Shown: piece after piece, positions 51,874-59,669 of the stretch
How the letters are laid out: each line of letters starts with the position of its first letter
Numbering within the stretch: the stretch's first letter is position 1
Source: Paenisporosarcina sp. HGH0030
GTDB lineage: Bacteria; Bacillota; Bacilli; Bacillales_A; Planococcaceae
Assembly: GCF_000411295.1 (NCBI RefSeq)
Contig: NZ_KE150421.1
Coordinates: forward strand, 1,097,645 to 1,161,644
Direction of reading: 5' to 3'
DNA length: 64,000 bases
Notes under the pieces: model-generated
Told to the model about the DNA's origin: nothing
What the model saw: only the letters and a program-made list of their open reading frames with translations
The model's database searches: none
Translations under genes and position numbers: made by a program

Positions 51874-53825
51874 TAGTTACCCTCCACTCTTAACTGCTTA
51901 TCATTCTCAGAAACTACTAAGCTGATTAACTGTGAATCAGAATCAATCAATCTAGTAACGGCTTCGGCATTGTCGACGAAAATTGGAGCACGAATGCCAT
52001 AATGAGTAGCTAAAGTATTGATGATGTCAATTCCGACATTGATTCGAGCTGCATTATTTAAGGAACTAAATGGAACACCTTTGTAAGTCGTTTCACATAC
52101 TTCTTGAAGCCCACCATTGATTTGTACAGCAAACATTTTGAAACGTGCATGCTGGAATTTTGAGTTGATACGTTCTTCCAATAGCTCTACTTTTGCTCTA
52201 ATGAATTGCTCAGTCAGGTACAAGTGGTGCTCAAGTTTTTCGAACTCACCTCCCAGCAACTTCTCCTGGTCTGATAGATCCGCAATACGTGTTTGAATGG
52301 ATTCAATATTGGCGAATTTCGCAAGTTCAACTTGAATATTTGTTTTCTCTTGTTTGAGTCCTGAAAGGGTTGTTTCAACATCACGAACCGCCTGTTGAGC
52401 GTGCTCTTTTAAGTTCTGAATCTCTTGAAGAATTGTTTGTTTACGTGATAAGAGAGATTGATAATCTGTGCTTTCAGAAACATCCTTTACAGACCGTTCT
52501 TGAGCAGAAAGTTGCTCAGTGAGCTTTTGTACTGATTTCACTTTTTCATCATAATTCGGTTGGGTCTTATCGATTTCAGCATTGTATCTTTCGATTTCTC
52601 CCAACACTTTTTCTCGTTTACCTTTAATAGCCATGCCACGATCGTTGATACTTTTTAGTTTGGAAGACTTTTCTGTGTTGAATTGTTCTAAAGCTTTTTG
52701 ACGTGCTGCACCAACTTCATCTTCCGGCAACGCTTGTCCACATGCTGGGCATTCACACGCAACTTCATGTCTAAATTCCAAAGCTTTAACATGGTTAAAG
52801 TCAGCCAGTAATTGGGTGCGTTCTTCATCTAACCGATTTAACTGTTGGTTAGCGAACGTGATTGACTGCTTGAATCCGTTAATTTCAGCACACATGATTG
52901 AGGCATTTGACTGTTCTTCTTGCAGTTTTGCGCGAATTTGGTAGACCTTTTCTTTTGAGTCTGATTCATAGTCACGTTTCATATTCAGGAAGTCATTCTC
53001 TATATTTTGAAGATCTCGTTCTTTCTCCAGAACTGTTGTGCCGTTTTTGATTTTGGCAATTAGAGAGACATTTACATCTATTTCTGTATCGATTTCAGTT
53101 ACTTTAGTTTTCAAACTATCAATGTCTACATCCATTTCTGGAATGGACTTTTGTGCTTCATCGATGCGAACCGGTATACGTTCGAGCTCGTCATTGATTT
53201 CTTTGCGACGTGATGCAAGGATTTTTCGATAATCCTCAATCTTCTTGCCTTTTAAAATAAGTGGTAATGCTTTCAATTCATTGTTCAGTTGAAACACTTC
53301 ATCGTCAGAAATGTCACCGCAGATTTGAAGCAACGTTGCTCTACGGTCCTGCCACTTCATTTGTTCATTGAAAAATGTTGGAGAAGTAAGAAGCTTGAAT
53401 ACGTCCTCTTGCACAATCGAATCCACTGTATCTGTGTATTCTTTCTTCTTACTTGGAACACCATCAACGAAGTAATCTGTCTCATGGCCAGTGAACTCTT
53501 GCGTAGCTGCACCACGTTTACGAGTCCATCTTTCTTTGTACACTTTTCGTAAAGTGACTGGTGATCCATCGACAGTGAATGATGCTTCTACTTCATGATT
53601 TAAGTTATGAATCTCTTTACCGTTTACTAGAGTTTTAATAGAAAAATCCTTTTTGTTTTGACTGTCCTTATCGAACAGCAACCAGATAAACGAATCAAAA
53701 AGTGTTGTCTTTCCTGTTTCGTTATCCCCGAATACTCTAACGTTTTTGGCACATGGTTCGAATGTGAATTGTTTAACGCCCTTAAAGTTAATTAGGTTTA
53801 AAGACAGTAGCTTTACTTCTTTCAT
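51873..53825 (-). CDS. Rad50/SbcC-like AAA ATPase
   Basis: 650 aa. Walker A RVFGDNETGKTTLFDSFIWL (~30-49), long coiled-coil arms, a zinc-hook CECPACG near residue 360, and a C-terminal region with VDNAEAVTRL near the Walker B position. SMC-like DNA end-processing ATPase; its usual SbcD nuclease is absent, and the MBL-fold protein may replace it (inference). Confidence 0.9.
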   Translation of the reverse strand: MKEVKLLSLNLINFKGVKQFTFEPCAKNVRVFGDNETGKTTLFDSFIWLLFDKDSQNKKDFSIKTLVNGKEIHNLNHEVEASFTVDGSPVTLRKVYKERWTRKRGAATQEFTGHETDYFVDGVPSKKKEYTDTVDSIVQEDVFKLLTSPTFFNEQMKWQDRRATLLQICGDISDDEVFQLNNELKALPLILKGKKIEDYRKILASRRKEINDELERIPVRIDEAQKSIPEMDVDIDSLKTKVTEIDTEIDVNVSLIAKIKNGTTVLEKERDLQNIENDFLNMKRDYESDSKEKVYQIRAKLQEEQSNASIMCAEINGFKQSITFANQQLNRLDEERTQLLADFNHVKALEFRHEVACECPACGQALPEDEVGAARQKALEQFNTEKSSKLKSINDRGMAIKGKREKVLGEIERYNAEIDKTQPNYDEKVKSVQKLTEQLSAQERSVKDVSESTDYQSLLSRKQTILQEIQNLKEHAQQAVRDVETTLSGLKQEKTNIQVELAKFANIESIQTRIADLSDQEKLLGGEFEKLEHHLYLTEQFIRAKVELLEERINSKFQHARFKMFAVQINGGLQEVCETTYKGVPFSSLNNAARINVGIDIINTLATHYGIRAPIFVDNAEAVTRLIDSDSQLISLVVSENDKQLRVEGN

Positions 53826-53918
53826 GATTGTGCCTCCCTTGATTTTTTGGAGGTCCTCGCTTATCCTGTAAGTGTGTAGTTTTGCGAGTACCGAAGTCCG
53901 TTGTTAGAGCAGCGGACT

Positions 53919-54215
53919 TTATTCATTTTCCTCATCAACTGTTTTGTTTCTTCCCCAACTCACTACTAAATTCCAACCTTTGATTGTCACGCTGTAGCCA
54001 TGTTTGAGAAATAAATCGTGAGCAGCTGTAATTGATTTGTGACCACCGAAACCACTATCACTGAACAACTTCGAAAAATTTCCTTTGTTTGCTTCAACCT
54101 GTATGTCAGCACACATCTTCGCGAATATTTCTGATTTCGCAAATTCTTCATTGAAGACTGCAGTTTTTTCTTGTGCCATCTCACGCATTAAATTAACGTT
54201 TGGAATACTAGTCAT
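53919..54215 (-). CDS. Unknown 98-aa early protein
   Basis: Start overlaps the ReoY-like stop (ATGA). MTSIPNVNLMREMAQEKTAVFNEEFAKSEIFAKMCADIQ..., helical N-terminus, then HGYSVTIKGWNLVVSW. Function unknown; co-translated with the ReoY-like gene. Confidence 0.65.
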   Translation of the reverse strand: MTSIPNVNLMREMAQEKTAVFNEEFAKSEIFAKMCADIQVEANKGNFSKLFSDSGFGGHKSITAAHDLFLKHGYSVTIKGWNLVVSWGRNKTVDEENE

Positions 54216-54748
54216 ATACTTTGCACCACCTTTTGAGTAAGTTCCATGAACCGATCTTTATCCCCCTTATCCAATGCTTCATCAATCATTTGTTCATATG
54301 AAAATTCCGCTTGAGCCTTTACCAGGTGTTGAGTAACTTGTTCTGCAAATTCACGATCTTTGTAATTAATTTGAAGATACTTTGGAATAAATGCGTTTGT
54401 TTCCAGGACATTCAAATATTCAAGTTCATTTGTTTGCGGAAAGTTCAGTTGCAAATACATATCTTCTTCAGGATTTAACCGCATATCGTGAAACGCTTTT
54501 TCAGCATTAGCAGTCATCAACTCTCCTTTATAAAAGCGAAACGGCACGCCATTTGATTCGGAAACCGACATCACCATTGCTCTCGGACAGTAATGTGCTT
54601 CTTCTACAAAATGTACATTTTTCATTATTTCGTCATGGGTTAGTAAATAAGACAGGATCCACTTGCATTCAGCGCGCTTCATTTGATAGCGTTTCAAAAG
54701 CCAACGAACAAACACTTTTTTGTCCTCTACAGAAACTGTTGAGTTCAT
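54212..54748 (-). CDS. ReoY/YpiB-like protein (UPF0302 plus IDEAL motif)
   Basis: 178 aa. STVSVEDKKVFVRWLLKRYQMKRAECKWILSYLLTHDEIM, VHFVEEAHYCPRAMVMS and VPFRFYKGELMTANAEKAFHDMRLNPEED match the UPF0302 family; residues ~157-170 read QMIDEALDKGDKDRF, the IDEAL motif. Chromosomal ReoY acts with ClpCP in MurA turnover and so tunes peptidoglycan synthesis. A phage copy in the early operon could redirect that proteolysis (inference). Confidence 0.85.
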   Translation of the reverse strand: MNSTVSVEDKKVFVRWLLKRYQMKRAECKWILSYLLTHDEIMKNVHFVEEAHYCPRAMVMSVSESNGVPFRFYKGELMTANAEKAFHDMRLNPEEDMYLQLNFPQTNELEYLNVLETNAFIPKYLQINYKDREFAEQVTQHLVKAQAEFSYEQMIDEALDKGDKDRFMELTQKVVQSI

Positions 54749-54843
54749 TTTTTAGGATTCACCTCACGCCACGTCATTCCTAGACAGAAAATCAACGGAA
54801 TCCCGACAACTGCCCATATAAATACTTGTCCTTCAAATGTCAT
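54745..54843 (-). CDS. 32-aa single-span membrane peptide
   Basis: ATG 54841-54843 overlaps the antirepressor TGA, and its TGA overlaps the ReoY-like ATG. MTFEGQVFIWAVVGIPLIFCLGMTWREVNPKK has one membrane helix. Tight coupling on both sides supports it being real. Confidence 0.65.
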   Translation of the reverse strand: MTFEGQVFIWAVVGIPLIFCLGMTWREVNPKK

Positions 54844-55565
54844 CGAATAAACTCTCCCTTCAGTAATTCCATGAGTTTAATTTGACCTTTTCCAGTGACG
54901 AGGGTTGTATTACTTTGAACATCGCCTTCTGTCCGGGAAATGATGGTTGGTGATACTTTAAACAATCCTTGCTCAATATAATTTTGTTTCGGATTATTCT
55001 TTTCACGACCTTGCTTTATCAGGTAGCCTTTATCGCGCAGCCACTGCATGAGCTTGTTGCGGCCGATGTTAATCCCGTGCTTTTCGTAAATCAGTTTTGC
55101 AAAGGCTCCTACACTAATTGCTCCATCGCTAATGGCAACCACCTTGCCGAAATCCGTATAAGGTTTTTCTTCATGTATTTGCGTTTCAAGTTGAAGAATT
55201 TTTTTCTGCTGGAAGTCCATCGCTCTTTTGATAATCATTTCAGGACTGTTCCACATTTTTTCTACTTGTAAGAAATACTGCCGTGCTTCTTTGCCTCTAA
55301 CTGACCGTTGAATCATTGCAATTTCTTTGGCCATGTCGAGTTTGATTTGGTGGTCGGTGAATTCAGTAAAAGGATTACGTGGATTATTGGTTGCTCTTTT
55401 TTGAGCGACCAATATAAAATCTATATTTTCTTGGAAACCGTACTCGACCATCCTAGGAAACCAATCTTTATAAGCCGTTTTCACTTCCAAAAACTCATGA
55501 AGTTCACGACCACTTAACGTGATATCTCCATTTTCGTTTTGTGATGTTGGGATTAGTTCGTTCAT
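54840..55565 (-). CDS. AntA-type antirepressor with C-terminal KilAC/ANT domain
   Basis: 241 aa from ATG 55563-55565 after GGAGG. N-terminal AntA/AntB domain (LSGRELHEFLEVKTAYKDWFPRMVEYGFQENIDF), a coiled-coil linker, and a C-terminal domain with SVGAFAKLIYEKHGINIGRNKLMQWLRDKGYLIK. Usually binds the repressor or operator to favour lytic growth. Confidence 0.93.
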   Translation of the reverse strand: MNELIPTSQNENGDITLSGRELHEFLEVKTAYKDWFPRMVEYGFQENIDFILVAQKRATNNPRNPFTEFTDHQIKLDMAKEIAMIQRSVRGKEARQYFLQVEKMWNSPEMIIKRAMDFQQKKILQLETQIHEEKPYTDFGKVVAISDGAISVGAFAKLIYEKHGINIGRNKLMQWLRDKGYLIKQGREKNNPKQNYIEQGLFKVSPTIISRTEGDVQSNTTLVTGKGQIKLMELLKGEFIR

Positions 55566-55753
55566 AATGAGATTTCCTCCCCTGTAATCCATTGATCAAT
55601 TGCATCCAAATCGAATATCAAAATTCTCTCAGTGGGACGAATGCATGGAATTTTTTTCTCACGCAGTAATCTAAAGATTGTTCCTTCACTCATTGGGCAG
55701 CCGATTGTATCGAGATACTTAACCAATTCTTTCGCCCCTCTAATCCTTCTCAT
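55562..55753 (-). CDS. Excisionase-like helix-turn-helix protein
   Basis: 63 aa from ATG 55751-55753 after AAGGAGTGA. RGAKELVKYLDTIGCPMSEGTIFRLLREKKIPCIRPTERILIFDLDAIDQWI is a MerR/Xis-type (HTH_17) winged helix. First gene of the early operon; may be Xis or a regulator. Confidence 0.8.
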   Translation of the reverse strand: MRRIRGAKELVKYLDTIGCPMSEGTIFRLLREKKIPCIRPTERILIFDLDAIDQWITGEEISL

Positions 55754-55851
55754 TTTCTTCACTCCTTTACATCTCACTTTCGTTCCGTCATCGGCTCGGA
55801 ACCACAGCTCACATTACATCAGGACCTTCATTGGGTAAGTGCCACACCACG

Positions 55852-55916
55852 TTTATAAATTCCGTTTATATTCTATTTCAAATGGACTTACATTCACAAA
55901 CTCTATTTAAAATGGA
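55852..55916 (-). promoter_or_regulatory. Early operon promoter with operators O1 and O2
   Basis: TTGAAA (55876-55881), 18 bp, TATAAA (55852-55857) on the minus strand. Operator O1 (ATTCTATTTCAAATGGA, 55870-55886) covers the -35; O2 (ACTCTATTTAAAATGGA, 55900-55916) lies just upstream. Drives the excisionase-like gene, antirepressor and replication genes. Confidence 0.7.
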
Positions 55917-56111
55917 ATTACTGGGTAAAAAAATATCTTCTATTTTTTTATCAAGTAATTCACTGATCATAAACATTTCGTTGGCATTGAATTGCTTCTT
56001 GCCATTTTCCTTATAAACATAAGTCGAAATGTCGATATCTAGAATTTCAGCCATTTTTTTTTGAGTAAGCCCACCTTCTTTTCGTAAGCGAATGAGTTCC
56101 CACTGTTTCAC
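55878..56111 (-). CDS. Cro-like XRE regulator
   Basis: 77 aa from GTG 56109-56111 after GAGGTGAT. LIRLRKEGGLTQKKMAEILDIDISTYVYKENGKKQF is an XRE helix-turn-helix. Divergent from the repressor across a shared operator region; its 3' end overlaps the early promoter. Confidence 0.85.
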   Translation of the reverse strand: MKQWELIRLRKEGGLTQKKMAEILDIDISTYVYKENGKKQFNANEMFMISELLDKKIEDIFLPSNSILNRVCECKSI

Positions 56112-56140
56112 TTCATCACCTCGTTTCTTTCGATAAACCA

Positions 56141-56194
56141 ATATTAATCCATTAAAAATGGAATGTCAATGAATATTTTCATTAAAAATGGAAT
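56141..56194 (-). promoter_or_regulatory. Cro-like gene promoter with operators O3 and O4
   Basis: Consensus -35 TTGACA (56164-56169), 17 bp, TAATAT (56141-56146). Operator O3 (56148-56164, minus strand ATTCCATTTTTAATGGA) fills the spacer; O4 (56178-56194, one base different) lies upstream, 30 bp away. Confidence 0.75.
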
Positions 56195-56229
56195 ATAATA
56201 ATAATTAATTGCATTTTCACCTCTAAAAC

Positions 56230-56246
56230 TTCATTATAAATAGAGT
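56230..56246 (-). promoter_or_regulatory. Operator O5 near repressor gene
   Basis: Minus strand ACTCTATTTATAATGAA, the fifth copy of the operator, about 30 bp before the repressor start; suits autoregulation. Confidence 0.65.
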
Positions 56247-56277
56247 GTGGATAGATGGAAAAGGGGGGTAAGATTAA

Positions 56278-56682
56278 TTGGGAACGGATAATTTAGACAA
56301 GTATATCGGGGGAAAGATTAAAGAGTATAGAAATAAAAAAGGCCTAACTCAGAAGGAGTTAGGTAACAAAATAGGAGTTGGACATACGACTGTTTCTGCT
56401 TACGAAAAAGGAACAATCACGCTTAATATGAATACTTTGTTTGCAATTGCTGAGGTATTAGATATCAAAGTAGACGACTTATTTCCAGAGAGAAATACTG
56501 ATGAACCATACCTTCAAAGAACAAAGGATATGTTCACAAAAAATTTAGAAGCAAAAGAAATGAATTTTTTAAAAGAGTTAATAGATAAAACTGTAGCAAT
56601 GAATGAAGATGAAAGAAGAAAATTTTTAGAAAGCATTCAGTTTACTGTCGACTACTACGACAAAATGAATAACAGTAATTAG
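56278..56682 (+). CDS. Lysogeny repressor, XRE family
   Basis: 134 aa, TTG start after AAAGGGGGG. N-terminal XRE domain (IGGKIKEYRNKKGLTQKELGNKIGVGHTTVSAYEKGTITLNMNTLFAIAEVLDIKVDDLF), then a short helical C-terminus (NEDERRKFLESIQFTVDYY). There is no S24/LexA-type autoprotease domain and no ImmA-like gene nearby, so induction must use another route, such as the antirepressor. Confidence 0.88.
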   Translation: MGTDNLDKYIGGKIKEYRNKKGLTQKELGNKIGVGHTTVSAYEKGTITLNMNTLFAIAEVLDIKVDDLFPERNTDEPYLQRTKDMFTKNLEAKEMNFLKELIDKTVAMNEDERRKFLESIQFTVDYYDKMNNSN

Positions 56683-56759
56683 GGTTTTTCTTTCGGTGGT
56701 ATCTCTTTGTTAATTAATTCAACGAACTCAACCAATAATTGTATTACATCATCTGTCAT
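56679..56759 (-). CDS. Possible 26-aa peptide antisense to repressor end
   Basis: ATG 56757-56759, AAGGTGG upstream. MTDDVIQLLVEFVELINKEIPPKEKP is amphipathic; overlaps the repressor stop by four bases. Short, so chance is possible. Confidence 0.3.
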   Translation of the reverse strand: MTDDVIQLLVEFVELINKEIPPKEKP

Positions 56760-56805
56760 TCAATATCGCCACCTTAAAAGTAAATAATGAATTGAGGGTG
56801 TCTGT

Positions 56806-57030
56806 TTGGCTTATAAAGTCGGAAGATGCCTACTTCGTGAATTATTAACAGCTGCAAAAATGGAACAAACTGATCTAGCCAGGAAGTTGAATGTGACCCC
56901 TCCGCAAATAAATAAGTACGTTAAAAATAAACAAGGGATGTCACTTCAAGTTGCCAAAAATATTGCAGCTATACTTAATTGTCATATAGACGATTTATAC
57001 GAGTGGATCGAAGTAGGCGATAATGAGTAG
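56806..57030 (+). CDS. Second XRE regulator
   Basis: 74 aa, TTG start with GAGGGTG upstream. LRELLTAAKMEQTDLARKLNVTPPQINKYVKNKQGMSLQVAKNIAAILNCHIDDLYEW is an XRE domain with no effector domain. Between repressor and integrase; may tune integrase or repressor expression. Confidence 0.8.
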   Translation: MAYKVGRCLLRELLTAAKMEQTDLARKLNVTPPQINKYVKNKQGMSLQVAKNIAAILNCHIDDLYEWIEVGDNE

Positions 57031-57199
57031 ATTTTTGCGGTCTACTCTCGACCCGGATTAGCCAAACAGCTTATTTTCAATATATCAGAAAATTATTGTC
57101 AATTGTTTGATAAGCATCACTTAATTTACTTTTTTAATGAAAAACATCACTTTCTGTCAGTAATGGATAAATAACTGAATTTATTGTACCATAAAATAG

Positions 57200-57211
57200 G
57201 AACGGATGTTC
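57200..57211. promoter_or_regulatory. LexA (DinR)-type SOS box upstream of integrase
   Basis: GAACGGATGTTC fits the Gram-positive box GAACRNRYGTTC exactly in the core, within a larger palindrome AAAATAG(G)AAC..GTTCTATTTT. 56 bp before the integrase ATG. Confidence 0.6.
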
Positions 57212-57267
57212 TATTTTCATTACAGATATTAGAAATATTATTCGCACTAAAGAAAGGAGCAGTATTC

Positions 57268-58392
57268 ATGACATCATACAAAGAAATTGAAAAAGGAAAG
57301 TACAAAGTATTTGTTGAACTTGGTTACGATGATTTTGGAAAACGAATAAGAAAAACAAAAACCATTCAGGCCACTTCCAACCGTGATCTCAACAAAAAGA
57401 TTAAAGAGTTCGAACTAAACTGTATCGCTAAATATGAAACAGGCGATATTGAGGAAATTAACTTTAATTATTGCTTCGACCGATGGTGGAAAAATCATGT
57501 ATTATTGCATTTGTCACCAGGTTCGCGTGACGGCTATTTTTATTTCATTGACGACTTAATAGCTTATTTTGGCAACATGAAAATGAAAAAAATAAAGACG
57601 TTCCATATTGAAGAATTTTTTATTGAACAGCGAGCTCATAAGAAAAAAAGCTTAAATAATAAATTGTCCATGTTGAAGAGTATTTTTCGGAAAGCACGAT
57701 ACTGGGGACTAATTGATTCCAATCCAACTATTGATTTCAAGTTGCCCAAAGAAAAAAAGATTGAACGAGAAATCTACGATAAATCCGAACTCAAAGAACT
57801 GTTTGTTGCCGTTGGGAAGTTACGAGAGCGAGATCGTATTATGATTAAGCTGGCCGCAGTTGGTGGTCTAAGACGAGGAGAAGTTTTAGGGATTGCTTTT
57901 GAAGATATTGATTTCACCCAGAATGGTATCCATATCACTAAAAGTTTAAATTATGATCGAGTGCTTAAAGAAAAGTTTATCGGCCCTACTAAGGGTCGTA
58001 AAAAAAGATTTGTGACCTTTCCTGAACAACTTATGAAAGAACTCAAAGTTTTTTATTTTAAACAACGTGAAATGAAATTGCAGATGGGATCCTTGTGGGA
58101 AACAATCGACGGTTTTGATTTAATTTTTAGGTCTAGAGATATGTCCATAATGCATCCAATCACATTCACAAACCAGTGGACAAAAGTTTGTAAGCGATTA
58201 GGTCTGAAACCCATCGCTCTACATGACCTCAGACATTCTTCAGCATCGTATTTAATCGCTGGAGGAGAACGCGTAGATGTTGTTCAAAAGCGACTCGGAC
58301 ATGCTAATTATGAGACTACAATGAACACATACAACCATACCAACAAAGACGATCAAGATAAAGCTGCGGATGTATTCGATGATGTTTTATAA
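57268..58392 (+). CDS. int: Phage tyrosine integrase
   Basis: 374 aa from ATG 57268 after AAAGGAG (a frame from 57184 has no site). N-terminal arm-binding domain (YKVFVELGYDDFGKRIRKTKTIQAT), SAM-like core-binding domain (~60-155) and catalytic domain: Arg in GGLRRGEVLG, HDLRHSSASYL, LGHANYETTMNTYNH with the Tyr nucleophile. Performs attP x attB recombination at the dprA-topA site; attR is about 105 bp downstream. Confidence 0.97.
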   Translation: MTSYKEIEKGKYKVFVELGYDDFGKRIRKTKTIQATSNRDLNKKIKEFELNCIAKYETGDIEEINFNYCFDRWWKNHVLLHLSPGSRDGYFYFIDDLIAYFGNMKMKKIKTFHIEEFFIEQRAHKKKSLNNKLSMLKSIFRKARYWGLIDSNPTIDFKLPKEKKIEREIYDKSELKELFVAVGKLRERDRIMIKLAAVGGLRRGEVLGIAFEDIDFTQNGIHITKSLNYDRVLKEKFIGPTKGRKKRFVTFPEQLMKELKVFYFKQREMKLQMGSLWETIDGFDLIFRSRDMSIMHPITFTNQWTKVCKRLGLKPIALHDLRHSSASYLIAGGERVDVVQKRLGHANYETTMNTYNHTNKDDQDKAADVFDDVL

Positions 58393-58396
58393 ATTA

Positions 58397-58416
58397 TGGT
58401 CACCATTTGGTCACTC
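58397..58416. other. Right integrase arm-type sites (putative)
   Basis: TGGTCACCATTTGGTCACTC, two TGGTCAC copies 11 bp apart, five bases after the integrase stop; same orientation as the left pair. Confidence 0.5.
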
Positions 58417-58484
58417 TTCTCTTTTTCCAGTGGAACGCTCCTATGTGAATCCCCTTATATCACTGATTTCTCTATACACTTTTT

Positions 58485-58522
58485 AAAATGGTTGCATTTT
58501 TTACTATAATGCAACCATTTTT
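58485..58522 (+). terminator. Integrase terminator hairpin containing attR
   Basis: Perfect 14-bp stem AAAATGGTTGCATT / AATGCAACCATTTT with a 9-base loop, then T. The loop and half of the right arm are the att core, so part of the stem comes from bacterial DNA. Weak T-tail. Confidence 0.6.
58499..58514. other. attR core
   Basis: TTTTACTATAATGCAA, identical to 11602-11617; 19 bp before the dprA stop. Confidence 0.8.
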
Positions 58523-58533
58523 CATTACATTGT

Positions 58534-59430
58534 TCAATTTTGAATAGACAATCCTTGAAAATCTTCTACAATTTGATAGCCATTCCAGATTGGTTTAGCC
58601 CCATCTAATAGCGACCGGTTGGGTCCGAGTGACAGCATTGAGGTGATGGGACCAGGGACACAATAGACATCTTTTCCATTGTCCAAAGCATGTTGGAGGG
58701 TACTGACTGTTCCACTTTTTTCTTTTGCCTCTGTTACAACCAGTGCTTGAGAAATACCGCTGATTAGCCGGTTTCGCATAGGAAAATACCATTTTTGCGG
58801 GGTGACGTACGGTGGATACTCCGTCAAAGTTAAATGATGCTTTTCCATGATCGTATATAACTGGTCATTCTCTTTGGGATAGCGGGTGAAGTGACCATGA
58901 CCAAGGATTCCGATGGTTTTTCCACCAAGATTATGAGTTGCCTGATGAGCCATTGCATCAGCACCTTTCGCCATGCCACTGACAATGACCATATCATACT
59001 CAATAAGTGGAGGAAGAATCAATGACATCGAAGCTCTCGAATAGTCCGTTGCGTCTCTCGCACCAACGACGGACACGTAATATTTCATCGTTAAATAATC
59101 AATATTGCCTTTCGCGTAAAGAATTGTTGGCGGGTCATAAAGTGTTCTTAATTGTTTGGGATAATTAGGATGGTTAAATGGGATTGGGGTAATGTTATTC
59201 GAGTTATATGCTTGTATAAGGGGGGTTTCAAGCACTTTTGCATATGCATCTTTAAATTTCCTGGCACGTTCAGGAGTCAGTCTCAATAATTTCGAAAGCT
59301 GATTGATATCCATTGCCTCGCATGATGCTAATTCAGAATCTACTTGAAGTAGGGGCTCCAAGCGATTTAGAGGGATTGGCAAAACGTAGTGAAGCGCCAA
59401 TAAACGATGATGAAATGATAGATTGATCAT
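58534..59430 (-). CDS. dprA: DNA-processing protein DprA
   Basis: 298 aa. Rossmann-like DprA/Smf fold: YYVSVVGARDATDYSRASM, IVSGMAKGADAMAHQATHNLGGKTIGILGHG, KSGTVSTLQHALDNGKDVYCVPGP. Loads RecA on incoming ssDNA during transformation. Normally upstream of topA; the prophage now separates them. Confidence 0.97.
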   Translation of the reverse strand: MINLSFHHRLLALHYVLPIPLNRLEPLLQVDSELASCEAMDINQLSKLLRLTPERARKFKDAYAKVLETPLIQAYNSNNITPIPFNHPNYPKQLRTLYDPPTILYAKGNIDYLTMKYYVSVVGARDATDYSRASMSLILPPLIEYDMVIVSGMAKGADAMAHQATHNLGGKTIGILGHGHFTRYPKENDQLYTIMEKHHLTLTEYPPYVTPQKWYFPMRNRLISGISQALVVTEAKEKSGTVSTLQHALDNGKDVYCVPGPITSMLSLGPNRSLLDGAKPIWNGYQIVEDFQGLSIQN

Positions 59431-59625
59431 GCATTTCCTCCTTTTTTATAGATAAAGAAGCGAAACATCCGACGATGCGTCGCTTTCTTTTATATTAATC
59501 TGTTATTTATAAATTGACCAGTTTTCGACTACTTTCGACTTCTACTTTTCTGAGTTTCTTCTATATAAATTAGATGTTAGAACCGCTTGTTATAAAGAAT
59601 TATATTATTAGACAAAATCAAAAAA

Positions 59626-59657
59626 GCCCGAAACGTTGATTTAACAACGTTTCGAGC
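59626..59657 (-). terminator. sucCD terminator
   Basis: GCTCGAAACGTTG / CAACGTTTCGGGC stem then TTTTTTG on the minus strand, after sucD. Confidence 0.9.
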
Positions 59658-59669
59658 ATTTATTTTAGA

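Larger units (their letters stand above)
11602..58514. mobile_element. PBSX-type temperate myophage, integrated prophage
   Basis: About 46.9 kb between 16-bp direct repeats, splitting the dprA-topA pair. It contains integrase, lysogeny switch, replication/recombination genes, packaging, head, contractile tail, lysis and several accessory genes. All core modules look intact, so it may be inducible (inference). Removing it leaves a dprA-topA gap of roughly 100 bp. Confidence 0.93.

Noticed and set aside
11736-58416. TGGTCAC-N4-TGGTCAC repeats as the att core
   Set aside because: They have a mismatch and lie inside the 16-bp perfect repeats; two tandem copies per end suit integrase arm sites better.
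11602-58514. Element as a phage-plasmid because of the ParM-like operon
   Set aside because: An intact integrase, att repeats and insertion in a conserved synteny block show chromosomal integration; no plasmid replication initiator of the Rep type was recognised.
59519-59560. TTTTCGACTACTTTCGACTTC repeat upstream of dprA
   Set aside because: Only two or three loose copies; resembles ordinary AT-rich leader sequence and could not be linked firmly to the codY-rpsB repeat.
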